Notes: generated from the letters alone by a model not told the origin. A stretch of 64,000 nucleotides of DNA from Phytohabitans sp052068095 (GCF_052068095.1 NZ_JBQHDG010000007.1:124001-188000); one strand, 5' to 3'; positions 52,412 to 60,734 are shown, numbered from the stretch's first letter. Numbers and translations: made by a program.

Positions 52412-52465
52412 AACGTTTTCCAAAATGTTTCGCCTGACCCTAGGAGGTCATCGGTTGGACGTCAA
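52412..52465 (-). promoter_or_regulatory. Operon promoter with LacI operator at the transcription start
   Basis: Leftward TTGACG (52465-52460), 17-base spacer, TAGGGT (52442-52437). Directly downstream, 52412-52429 is an 18-bp dyad, AACGTTTT-CC-AAAATGTT, with one mismatch, placed at about +1 to +18. A further AACGTT core lies at 52336-52341 (GGAACGTTTC), so a second, looping site is possible. Confidence 0.75.
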
Positions 52466-52474
52466 GAGGTCGCC

Positions 52475-52518
52475 CTGACCACCAGGGAGGAAACCGATTA
52501 CACTGCCCAGACAACGTT
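52475..52518 (+). promoter_or_regulatory. lacI promoter with AACGTT half-site
   Basis: Rightward CTGACC (52475-52480), 18-base spacer, TACACT (52499-52504), then AACGTT at 52513-52518 at the expected start site. The same AACGTT core as in the operon operator suggests autorepression. Confidence 0.6.
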
Positions 52519-52545
52519 CCCTGCGCGACTGTGGGAGGAGGCCTG

Positions 52546-53586
52546 ATGAAGAGGCCCTTGGCGCCGTCCCGGCGGGTCACCATCATCGACGTGGCGCAGC
52601 ACGCGCAGGTCTCCACGACCGCGGTCTCCAAGGTGCTGCGCAACGCGTACGGGGTCAGCCCGGCCATGCAGGCCAAGGTGCGCCAGGCCATCGCCGAGCT
52701 CGGCTACCGGCCCAACGCGGCGGCCCGCGGCATGCGCGGCCAGACCTACACCATCGGCGTGATGCTGCCCAACATCATCAACCCGTTCTTCTCGCAGATC
52801 CTCGACGGCCTTACCGAGCACCTGGCCAGCACCGACTACCAGGTGCTGCTCGGGCCGGGCTGCAACGGCGAGGAGGCCGAAGCGAAGGTCACCCACGCCA
52901 TGATCGACCGCAGCATGGACGGGCTGATCCTCATCGCACCGGTCTCGTCACGCGCCCACCTCGACTACGTCGCCGGCACCGTGCCGACCGTGATCGTCGG
53001 CCGGCATGGCCGCTCCCGCGCCTACGACACCGTGGCCGACGACGACTTCACCGGCGCCGCGCTCGTCGTCGACCACCTCGCCGACCTCGGCCACCGGCGG
53101 ATCGGGCACATCGACCACGGCGAGACCGACCCCGACCGCATCGCCGAGATGCCCAACGCCATCCGCGCCGCCGGCTACCGGCACGCGATGCAGGCGCGCG
53201 GCCTGGCCGACCACATCGACATCGCCTCCACCACCTACACCCAGGAAGGCGGCTACCTTGGTGCCCAGCAGCTGCTGGCCCGTCCGGTGCGGCCGACGGC
53301 GATCTTCGCCGGGGCCGACATCGTCGCGATGGGTGCCCTCGACGCGATCGACGAGGCGGGGCTGCGCGTGCCGGAGGACATCTCGGTCGCCGGATACGAC
53401 AACACGACCTTCGCGGCCTTCCGCCCCATCTCGCTGACCAGCGTCGACCAGGCCGGCTACCAGATCGGCGCCAACGCCGCCCGCCTGCTGCTCGACCGGA
53501 TCGTCGACCGGACTCGGCCGGCCGCGCAGGTCAAGCTCTCCCCCACCCTCGTCCCCCGCCGCACGACCGCACCACCCGCCGCCTGA
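52546..53586 (+). CDS. LacI-family repressor of the rhamnoside operon
   Basis: The 346-aa regulator has the HTH (TIIDVAQHAQVSTTAVSKVL), hinge (YRPNAAARGMRG) and a complete ligand-binding core (IGVMLPNIINPFFSQILDGL; ISVAGYDNTTFAAFRPISLT SV). It is divergent from the transport and hydrolase genes. ATG 52546 has GGAGGAGG upstream. Its expected sites are the AACGTT dyads in the shared intergenic region; the effector is presumably rhamnose or a rhamnoside. Confidence 0.9.
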   Translation: MKRPLAPSRRVTIIDVAQHAQVSTTAVSKVLRNAYGVSPAMQAKVRQAIAELGYRPNAAARGMRGQTYTIGVMLPNIINPFFSQILDGLTEHLASTDYQVLLGPGCNGEEAEAKVTHAMIDRSMDGLILIAPVSSRAHLDYVAGTVPTVIVGRHGRSRAYDTVADDDFTGAALVVDHLADLGHRRIGHIDHGETDPDRIAEMPNAIRAAGYRHAMQARGLADHIDIASTTYTQEGGYLGAQQLLARPVRPTAIFAGADIVAMGALDAIDEAGLRVPEDISVAGYDNTTFAAFRPISLTSVDQAGYQIGANAARLLLDRIVDRTRPAAQVKLSPTLVPRRTTAPPAA

Positions 53587-53611
53587 CCAGCCCGAGCCCC
53601 GCCGCACGATC

Positions 53612-53650
53612 GGCCCGCCGCCGGCGCACGGTACCGGCCGGCGGCGGGCC
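53612..53650. terminator. Bidirectional terminator between lacI and the serine hydrolase gene
   Basis: Perfect 14-bp arms GGCCCGCCGCCGGC and GCCGGCGGCGGGCC around an 11-base loop, between two converging genes. Confidence 0.75.
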
Positions 53651-53653
53651 CCT

Positions 53654-54835
53654 TCAGCGCGCGGTCACCTCGCACAGCGCGTTCTGGATCAGGGCGGTGG
53701 CGGCCATGGCCTGCCGCAGCGCGGGGCTGTCGTCGGGTGGTGGAGCGCCGAAGGCGAGCGCGGTGGACATCGAAGCGGCGATGCTGTGCCGGCCGTCGCC
53801 CGTGACGCCGTTGTCGGTGACGAACCCCTCCTGGCTGCCGTTGTGCGTCCAATAGGTGCCGCCACAGGGCAGCGGGATCTCGAAGATGCCCAACCCGTAC
53901 CGGGCTCCGGGCCAGAGGGACGCGAGCTGCTCGTCGACCGGGCGGGTCTGTTTCATGAGGGCCAGCTCCGCCGGCTTGAGCAGCCGGCCGCCCAGCAGGG
54001 CTCGGAAGAACGTGTTGAGGTCGGCGGTGGTGGACAGCAGGCCGCCGGAGGCGTCCGCGTCCACGAGCAGGGTGACGTCCACCAGCGGGCCTCCCGGCTC
54101 GTACTGCTGGTAGCCGTTGGCGTGCGGCCGCGGCAGGTCGGGGCGGGTCCCCGGCCAGAACGTGTGCCGCAGCCCCAGCGGACCGATGACGCGCTTGCGG
54201 ACCTGCCGGTGCCAGGGTTGACCGGTGACCTTCTCGATCACCATGCCGAGGAGCACGTACCCGGTGTTGGAGTACCCCCACGCGGTGCCCGGTGCGAAGT
54301 CGGGCCGGTGCGCCATCGCGGCCGCGACGATTTGCTCTGGCGTGTGGACGTCGAACCGGTGCTGGTAATAGTCCTCGGCCGACTCGAAGTATGGATAGTC
54401 GTCGTGGATGCCGCTGGTGTGCTGGAGCAGGTGCCGGATCGTCATCCGGCTGCCGTCGTTGCCGTTGCCGCGCACGAGGCCGGGCAGCCACCGCTCGACG
54501 CTGTCGTCGAGGGAGAGCCTGCGCTCGCCCACGAGCTGGAGGACCACGGTGGCCACGAACGTCTTCGTGGCGCTGCCGATCCGGAAGTAGCCGTCGGGTG
54601 ACACGGGGCGGCCGGTGCCGGTGTCCGCGACACCGCCGGTCACCACGGCCGTCCGGCCGGGAGTGACCAGCCGGGCCTGGACCCCGGTCACGCCGAGCGC
54701 GGTGATGGCCCGCACATCGCGATCCAGCCGCTCCCGTACCGGGTCGGTCACCGGCCCCGCCGCGGCCGTGCTCGCGCCGGTCGTCGTCGCGAGGACGGCG
54801 GCGACCGCGAGGGCTGGCAAGAAGGTCTTCTTCAT
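53654..54835 (-). CDS. Secreted serine hydrolase, class C beta-lactamase/DD-peptidase family
   Basis: The 393-aa protein has a signal peptide (KKTFLPALAVAAVLATTTGA), the nucleophile tetrad SATK (Ser88-Lys91), YSN (Tyr188) and HNG (331-333), the three signatures of the beta-lactamase/transpeptidase-like fold. It resembles D-alanyl-D-alanine carboxypeptidases of the R61 type and related esterases, so the substrate is open. TAGCGT (54847-54842) ends six bases before the ATG, which lacks a good ribosome site, suggesting a leaderless mRNA. Confidence 0.85.
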   Translation of the reverse strand: MKKTFLPALAVAAVLATTTGASTAAAGPVTDPVRERLDRDVRAITALGVTGVQARLVTPGRTAVVTGGVADTGTGRPVSPDGYFRIGSATKTFVATVVLQLVGERRLSLDDSVERWLPGLVRGNGNDGSRMTIRHLLQHTSGIHDDYPYFESAEDYYQHRFDVHTPEQIVAAAMAHRPDFAPGTAWGYSNTGYVLLGMVIEKVTGQPWHRQVRKRVIGPLGLRHTFWPGTRPDLPRPHANGYQQYEPGGPLVDVTLLVDADASGGLLSTTADLNTFFRALLGGRLLKPAELALMKQTRPVDEQLASLWPGARYGLGIFEIPLPCGGTYWTHNGSQEGFVTDNGVTGDGRHSIAASMSTALAFGAPPPDDSPALRQAMAATALIQNALCEVTAR

Positions 54836-54880
54836 GCCTCGACGCTAGGTTCGCGGCCGGGGTCCACGCCCTAGCACTGT

Positions 54881-54912
54881 CCATACTCTTCGGGGTATGG
54901 CTATCTATACCC
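54881..54912. promoter_or_regulatory. Overlapping inverted repeats upstream of the serine hydrolase
   Basis: Three alternating half-sites share arms: CCATAC (54881-54886), GTATGG (54895-54900) and, offset, GGGTAT (54893-54898) with ATACCC (54907-54912), each pair separated by eight bases. This is the form of a dimeric activator or repressor site. The remaining bases to 55094 show no gene; leftward at 54985-54918 a frame ends in HRRVLAVIAYLRG, possibly the tail of a lost gene. Confidence 0.4.
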
Positions 54913-55094
54913 GCGGGTCATCCGCGTAGGTAGGCGATCACGGCCAGCACCCGGCGATGCTCGGGTCTGAACGAATCTGAACTCTTCGGTTCGGGTCCTG
55001 GCGCTCCGGCGGCGGTCTGCGGTATCGCTATCAATGGATGCCTTTGCGGCGTGCCCAAGGCCGCCTCCGTGACCAGACGTCGACTGGAGTTTTG

Positions 55095-58000
55095 ATGACC
55101 GACCGCCGATCCGTCCGGCGTAGTGCGGGCACTATGCTGGCGTTCCTCGTCGTGGCGGTGGCGAGTGTGGCCGCCGCGCCGGCCAGGCAGGTGCCGGTGA
55201 GCCTGGCCGCGGACTCGGGCACGGTCTTCGTCACGATCGGCAACCGGGCCACCGGCAAGCTCGTCGACGGCATGGGCCGCACCAACGACGGTGCCAACGT
55301 CGGCCAGCAGGACGGCCCGGCCACCGCCAGCCAGCAGTGGCTGCTGGTGCCGGCCGGTGACTTCATCCGGCTCAAGAACAGGGCGACCGGCCTCTACATG
55401 GACGGCATGGGCCGCGCGACGAGCGGGGCGATCTGCGGGCAGTGGCGCGAGTCCAGCAGCGTCAACCAGCAGTGGAGCAGGGAAGCCGCCGGCGACCACG
55501 TGAAGCTGAGAAACCGCGCCTCCGGGCTCTACCTGGACGGCGGTGACGGCACCGACCTGCGGCAGAGCACCGGCGTCGACGGCCCCGAGCAGCAATGGTT
55601 GATCACCGAGCTCGGCACCACGATCGTCGTGGACGGCGACGACATCCGCGCCGGCAACGTCAACGGCCTCACGTTCAAGGGTTTCGGGCTCCTGAGCGCC
55701 AACAGCACCAGCGAGCTGCTGATGGACTACAAGGCGCAGAGCCCGAAGAAGTACGCGGAGCTGCTGCGCGTCCTGTTCGGCGGCGAACGGCCCGTCATCA
55801 CCAACGTGAAGCTCGAAATGGGCAACGACCGCAACAACTCCACCGGGCCGGATCCGGCGACCATGCGACTGGAGACCGAGGCGCCGAACGTCAAGCGCAG
55901 CCAAGGCTTTCAGCTCGCGGCCGACGCCAAGAAGGTCAACCCACGGCTCAAGGTGAGCTTCCTGCGCTGGAACGCGCCCGCGTGGGCCGACACCAACGAC
56001 AAGATCTACTCCTGGTAAAAGGCGACGATCCTGGCGGCGTACCGCACCTACGGCTTCATGATCGACTACGTCAACCCGGGGTTCAACGAGCGTGCCGCGG
56101 ACTTCGCGTGGACCAAGCGATACGCCGACCTGGTCCGGACCGACGGTGAAGGGTTCGCCAGCGCCACCGAGCGCGCGCTGTACAACCGCATCGGTGTGGT
56201 GATCTCCGACGAGGTGTCGGTCGGAGGGTTCGGCGACGACATGGTGAGCGACGTCAGCCTGCGCGACGCGGTGGCCGTCGCCGCGTACCACTACAACCCG
56301 GACGACGACGGCGCCGGCAGCTTCAAGCGCCTGGCGCAGGAGTTCGACAAGGAGGTGTGGAACAGCGAGGCGCAGGCGACCTTCAGCAACTCGGCCTTCC
56401 GCCCCAACAACAACATGCGCCAACCCACGGTCGCCGGCACCGGCATCGGCGGCACCGGCAGCGCGCTGGAGATGGGAAACACCGTCATCAAGGGCTTCGT
56501 CAACTCGCGCCGCACCAACTTCGTGTACCAACCGGCGGTCGGCGCCTTCTACGAAGGTGGGCAGTACGCCTTCAAAGAGCTGCTCAGCGCGCGTGACCCG
56601 TGGTCCGGCTGGCTGCACTACGACGTGGCCATCGACGTGCTGCGGCACTTCAGCTGGTTCGCCAAGACCGGCTGGGAGGACGCGGGCAACACGGCGGGGA
56701 TCTGGCGGGCCGTGCCGGAGGCGAGCTTCACCGGGGCCACCGGCACCAACCCGATCGTGGGGCGCAACGGCTCGCCCAGCTACCTGACGCTCGCCGCTCC
56801 CGACAAGCGGCACTTCTCCACGGTCTTCATGAACGACAGCGAGTACGCGCAGGCGTACCGGCTCCAGGCCGTCGACATGGCGTACACCCGCGCGCCCGCC
56901 GTGGAGGTGTGGGAGACCCGCGCGGCAGAGCCCGGCCAGGCCTTCAACGCCAACTACATGAAGTATCTCGGCAAGCTCTCCCCCGACGCGGACGGCGCCT
57001 ACTCGGTGGCCGTGAAGCCCAACTCGGTCGTCACCGTGACCACTTTGGACAACCGCCGGAACCCCGAGTTTCGGGTCCCGCTGCCGGTCGAGGGCGAGCG
57101 CACCGTGCTCGACACGAAGGGGCCCCTGCTTTACGCCGATGACTTCGACTACACCGGTAAGCGCGTCCCGGTGATCGGCCGCGGCGGCCGCATCGTCGGC
57201 ACCGAAGACTTCATCGCCTCGCGCGGCGGCTCCAAGAGCGCGATCCCGCTGTACGCCAGCGATCGCAACGGCGCGTTCGAGGCCTACCTGCCGGACGGCT
57301 CCCGCGACTACGTGCTGCGCCAGCAGCTCGACCAGTCCATCATGGGGCTCGGCGCCGCGTGGAACGGTGGCGACGCCCTGACGAGGATCGGCGACAGCCG
57401 CTGGCTCGACTACACGGCGAGCGTCGACGTGTCCTTCGAAAACAGCGGCACCGAAGGCAACTACGCCCTCATCGGCGTACGCGAACAGCACGGCGACGTC
57501 GGCGCGCCGTACAAGCTGAGGTTCACCTTCGACGGTGGCTGGCAGCTGCTCGTCAACAACAGCGCCGTGGCGAGCGGCAACGTGGTGTCCGGCGAGGGCG
57601 GCGTGACGATCCCCGGCTTCGACACCGCCCACGACGCGTGGCACAACATCGCGATGAAAGCCGCCGGCGACACGGTCACCGCGCTGCTGGACGGCGTGCC
57701 GCTCGCCTCCTACACCGACCCGGCGCCGAAGGCCTCCGGCCGGATCAACCTCGGCAGCGGCTACTACCACACGAGGTTCGACAACCTCCGGGTGGAGCCC
57801 GTCGCCGGCTTCCCCGCGTACTACGCGGAGTTCCTCGACAACCTGGAGATGAACGACCTGGCCGCCAGGCCCGCCACCAAGCTCGTCTACGGCGGCACGT
57901 GGGCCCACGAAAACGGCAAGGGCATGTACAACGTGCAGCGAAGCCTGTCCACCAGCCAGGGCGCGGGTTCGACACTGACCTACACGTTCACCGGCACGGG

Positions 58001-58220
58001 TCTGGACATCGTGGGGCCCAACAACGGCTCGGCCGTGCTGGAGGTCGCCGTCGACGGCACCGTCGTCGACGCCGCGGCCGGCACGATCGCCTCGCCGGAG
58101 TTCTACCAGACCTACACGCTGCGAGACCTCCGCCCCGGCAGGCACACCGTGCGGATCACGGTGCGCGACGGCACCCTCGTGGTGGATGCCGTCGGCATCG
58201 TGCCCGGCGGCCGGCGATGA
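55095..58220 (+). pseudogene. GH59 galactocerebrosidase-like secreted enzyme, interrupted by one TAA codon
   Basis: ATG 55095 follows GGAG. The frame would encode about 1041 residues: signal peptide, ricin/RICIN-like lectin repeats (about 35-170; NRATGLYMDGMGRATSG), a GH59-like barrel from about 185 (NGLTFKGFGLLSANSTSELL), and C-terminal beta domains. Codon 308 (56016-56018) is TAA in IYSW*KATILAAYRTYG, and the same frame continues without loss. A single change from TAC or TAT would explain it. Both likely catalytic residues, Glu332 (VNPGFNE) and Glu373 (ISDEVS), lie after the stop, so the truncated product would be inactive. A sequencing error or readthrough cannot be excluded. Confidence 0.85.
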
Positions 58221-58224
58221 GGAG

Positions 58225-58614
58225 TCACACGACGGCGACCGCGTCGATCTCGACGAGGACACCGGGGCCCAGCGCGGAGACGAACTGCACGGTGATGGCC
58301 GGCGGCGCGTCGGCCGGATCCCACGCCTCCTGGAAGGCGGCCAGACCCTCCTCGAAACCCTGACCCTCCACCGCGGCGATCCGCCAGTGCACGACGTTCG
58401 CCAGGGTGCCGCCCTCGCTCTCCAGGATGGTGGCGAGGTTGCGGAAGACCTGCCTGGACTGCTCCAGCAGCGTCGGACCGACGACCTTGCCGTCGGCGTC
58501 CACGCCGTTCTGCCCGCCGATGTAGATGGTCTTTGTCGGCTGCTCGACCACGACCGCCTGGCTGAAGGCCGGGCTGCGGTGGAGTCCTTCGGGGTTGATG
58601 TGCCTGACGCTCAT
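58225..58614 (-). CDS. RidA-family protein
   Basis: The 129-aa protein has the YjgF/YER057c/UK114 fold (GLHRSPAFSQAVVVEQPTKT IYIGGQNGVDADG; NLATILESEGGTLANVVHWR). The usual catalytic arginine region near the end is replaced by PPAITVQFVSALGPGVLVEI, so it may belong to a non-archetypal Rid subgroup. Rid proteins hydrolyse enamine/imine intermediates. The stop lies next to the GH59 end (convergent). It is divergent from the CGNR regulator and shares its operators. Confidence 0.85.
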   Translation of the reverse strand: MSVRHINPEGLHRSPAFSQAVVVEQPTKTIYIGGQNGVDADGKVVGPTLLEQSRQVFRNLATILESEGGTLANVVHWRIAAVEGQGFEEGLAAFQEAWDPADAPPAITVQFVSALGPGVLVEIDAVAVV

Positions 58615-58635
58615 GTCCTGCCCCTTCAGTGAGTA

Positions 58636-58676
58636 ACCGGTTATAGCGGTGTCGCTACAACACCAGTTATACTGGT
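58636..58676. promoter_or_regulatory. Twin operators between ridA and the CGNR regulator gene
   Basis: Two copies of the same 6-3-6 dyad, 26 bp centre to centre: ACCGGT-TAT-AGCGGT (58636-58650) and the perfect ACCAGT-TAT-ACTGGT (58662-58676). The first overlaps the leftward -10 of ridA (TATAAC, 58645-58640), the second the rightward -10 of the regulator (TATACT, 58668-58673), which ends six bases before the regulator's ATG. Confidence 0.75.
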
Positions 58677-58679
58677 TTC

Positions 58680-59276
58680 ATGCTGGCGAACGCAAGTGGG
58701 CGTGTGCTTCACGACCCCAAGGGCGGGTCGTTCCATTTCGACGCGGGCGCCGCCTGCCTCGACTTCGCGCACAGCGGCGGCGAAGGGCCGTACGCGAAGT
58801 TCGAGTCCCTCCACGAGCCCGCCGACCTGGCCGAGTGGCTGGCCCAGCCGCCGCTCGGCATCGTCGTGACGGTCCCCGTGACGGCCCGCGAGCTGACCGA
58901 GGCCAAGTCGCTGCGCCAGGCCATCTGGGAGGCGGCGCACGCCCAGGCGGACGGCCGCCCGCTCCCCGCCGCGGCGATCGCGACCATCAACAAGGCCGCC
59001 GCCGCCCCGCCGCTGGTCCCGACGCTGGCGGCCGGCGGCACGACCGCGGGTTGGGCGCCGCCGGTGCGGACGTCGCAGGTGATGTCCACGTTCGCGCGAG
59101 AGATGATCGAGCTGCTGTCCGGGCCGCTCTCCGGCCGCATCCGCGAGTGCGCCAGCGACACCTGCCCGCTGGTGTTCGTCGACTCGTCCCGCCCCGGCAC
59201 GCGGCGCTGGTGCGCGATGGAGCGCTGCGGCAACAGGCACAAGCTCCGCGCCCTGCGCGCCCGCCAGGCACCGTGA
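58680..59276 (+). CDS. ABATE/CGNR zinc-finger transcriptional regulator
   Basis: The 198-aa protein has the N-terminal ABATE domain (FHFDAGAACLDFAHS) and the C-terminal CGNR zinc finger (CASDTCPLVFVDSSRPGTRR then WCAMERCGNRHK), with four cysteines that bind zinc. Such proteins are actinobacterial DNA-binding regulators. It is divergent from ridA, and the twin dyads between them are its likely sites. No ribosome site precedes the ATG; the -10 position predicts a leaderless transcript. Confidence 0.87.
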   Translation: MLANASGRVLHDPKGGSFHFDAGAACLDFAHSGGEGPYAKFESLHEPADLAEWLAQPPLGIVVTVPVTARELTEAKSLRQAIWEAAHAQADGRPLPAAAIATINKAAAAPPLVPTLAAGGTTAGWAPPVRTSQVMSTFAREMIELLSGPLSGRIRECASDTCPLVFVDSSRPGTRRWCAMERCGNRHKLRALRARQAP

Positions 59277-59313
59277 AACGGATTTGAAGCCGGCGGGTGA
59301 TGCACTGGTCCGC

Positions 59314-59712
59314 ATGAACCTGAAGCGGGGGATGGCACACCTGGTCGGCTCCGCGGCGCTGGCCGCCGGGGCGCTGCTGCTCGCGCCGGCCACGGCCGCG
59401 CCGGCGGCGACCTACCCGGGCAGCTGCTACGTCTGGGACAACGAGGCCAACATGCCCGGCGCCTGCGACGACCAGTACACCACCTTCAGCCAGTCCGATG
59501 TGGACATCTGGGACGACCCGTTCCAGCCGACTACGGTGCTCGGCACCGGCGGCGACGGCCAGGTCTTCGCCACCATGGGCTTCGTCTCCGACGGTGTGGC
59601 CTGGTCGTGCGACAGCGGGGTGACCACCCGCTTCTGGTACTACGGCGACCACAAGGGACACGGCGTCGTCGGGTGGGTGCCCGACTGCTATCTCAACGGC
59701 CGACCGACCTGA
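59314..59712 (+). CDS. Small secreted protein, SH3-like
   Basis: The 132-aa product has a signal peptide (LVGSAALAAGALLLAPATAA) and a mature part of about 100 residues with four cysteines (GSCYVWDN, GACDDQY, WSCDSG, VPDCYLNG) and many aromatic residues. The ending GWVPDCYL is like bacterial SH3-type domains of secreted actinobacterial proteins. No enzyme motif is seen. The start may be ATG 59314 or 59332. Confidence 0.6.
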   Translation: MNLKRGMAHLVGSAALAAGALLLAPATAAPAATYPGSCYVWDNEANMPGACDDQYTTFSQSDVDIWDDPFQPTTVLGTGGDGQVFATMGFVSDGVAWSCDSGVTTRFWYYGDHKGHGVVGWVPDCYLNGRPT

Positions 59713-59793
59713 TTTCCCGGGTCCGCCGTGGGCACGGCCGTCGCTCCCGCCGGAGACCGGTCGGCCGTGGCCGGCCTCCCTGCCACCTCCGCG

Positions 59794-60567
59794 TCACACA
59801 CCCGCGACGACGGTGAACAACGTGAGCGTCGCCAGGAACGGGCCGCTGACCGTACGGTGCGCCCAGTCCTCCGCGGCCCGCTGGCCCAGCACGCCCGCCT
59901 GGACCGCGCGGATCACGTTGCGCCGCAGGCCCAGCACCTGATCGGCGGTCCCGAAGTCACGAAACACCACCACGCTCGCGTCCACATCGAACACGGCGAG
60001 GCCGGCGGCGGCGGCGAGCCGCGGGAGCTGCCGGCCTACCACGGCGTTGCGCACCCGGCCGGCCATGAACCGGGAGACCGCGCGGCTCGTCTCCACATCG
60101 GAGTCATCGACCGCCAGCGTGTCCCAATCCAGCTCGGCCATCCCCGCCAACCCGCCGGGCCGCAACACACGCCGCAGCTCCGCGACCGCCCGAGCCGGAT
60201 CCTCCACATGCTGGAGCACCCGGTCGGTGCGTACCCGGTCGGCGCAGGCGTCCGCGCACGGCAACGCGTGCACGTCGCCGCGACGTACCTCGACGTTGCG
60301 GTGGCCGGACGCCCGGCGGCGTGCGTGCTCGACCATCGCCGGATCGCGGTCGACCCCGACGACCGAGCCGGCCTCGCCGACCGCGCCCGACAGGCGGACG
60401 AGATCGGTGCCCGGACCGCAGCCGACGTCGAGCACGACCTGACCAGGCCGCACGTCGAGCGCCTCGAGAAACCGCCGCTTGTAGCCGCGCCCGGCCGCGG
60501 TGGCCGCCGCGGCGTCGAGGTACTCCACGTGGTCCGGCGCGGCCGGCACGGCGGTGAAATCCATCAT
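59794..60567 (-). CDS. Class I SAM-dependent methyltransferase next to the RAE
   Basis: The 257-aa protein has VLDVGCGPGTDLVRLSG (SAM loop), GVDRDPAMVEHARRRA and LRRVLRPGGLAGMAELDWDT, typical of small-molecule methyltransferases. ATG 60567 or 60564 is the start; the open frame further upstream runs through the tandem repeat and leader hairpin and is not coding. It is divergent from the rifampicin monooxygenase gene, and its predicted promoter uses part of the RAE. Whether it acts on rifamycins or is only co-located is unknown. Confidence 0.8.
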   Translation of the reverse strand: MMDFTAVPAAPDHVEYLDAAAATAAGRGYKRRFLEALDVRPGQVVLDVGCGPGTDLVRLSGAVGEAGSVVGVDRDPAMVEHARRRASGHRNVEVRRGDVHALPCADACADRVRTDRVLQHVEDPARAVAELRRVLRPGGLAGMAELDWDTLAVDDSDVETSRAVSRFMAGRVRNAVVGRQLPRLAAAAGLAVFDVDASVVVFRDFGTADQVLGLRRNVIRAVQAGVLGQRAAEDWAHRTVSGPFLATLTLFTVVAGV

Positions 60568-60625
60568 CCCCGGATCCAACCACGCGCCCGCGGAGGCTCT
60601 GTGCGGGAAATGTGGTGAGGTCGTG

Positions 60626-60657
60626 TCCGTCCACAGCGGACTCCGTCCACAGCGGAC
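60626..60657. repeat. Perfect tandem repeat of a 16-bp unit
   Basis: The unit TCCGTCCACAGCGGAC occurs twice without a gap (60626-60641, 60642-60657). Each unit contains a small dyad (GTCCG/CGGAC). It lies in the leader of the methyltransferase gene, between the leader hairpin and the start codon. Confidence 0.8.
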
Positions 60658-60660
60658 AAA

Positions 60661-60706
60661 GAAAAAGGGCAAGGAGTCAAACTCTCCCTGCCACTCTTAA
60701 CGTATA
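60661..60706 (-). terminator. Leader hairpin with U-tract, right after a leftward promoter
   Basis: Leftward promoter TTGCCA (60729-60724)-17-TATACG (60706-60701) predicts a start near 60694. The RNA would begin with a stem (60692-60684 with 60676-60668, one mismatch) and then CTTTTTC, the form of an intrinsic terminator or attenuator. The methyltransferase gene starts about 95 bases later. Confidence 0.5.
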
Positions 60707-60715
60707 CCGCACCGG

Positions 60716-60734
60716 GGGCCTTGTGGCAAGACCC
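60716..60734. promoter_or_regulatory. Rifamycin-associated element (RAE)
   Basis: GGGCCTTGTGGCAAGACCC is a 19-bp inverted repeat with the GGGnCTTG...CAAGnCCC form described for the RAE found upstream of rifamycin-inactivating genes in actinobacteria. It lies 45 bp before the Rox-type gene and overlaps the -35 of a leftward promoter. Confidence 0.75.

Noticed and set aside
56016..56018. Programmed readthrough or recoding at the GH59 TAA
   Set aside because: No recoding hairpin or special context is evident; a plain nonsense change or sequencing error is simpler. It stays listed as a finding to resequence.
54918..58262. A 1114-codon open frame on the minus strand opposite the GH59 gene
   Set aside because: It is a high-GC shadow frame: composition is Val/Arg/Gly/His-rich without domains, and the opposite strand has clear lectin and GH59 motifs. 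Its last residues alone (HRRVLAVIAYLRG) might be a remnant of another gene.
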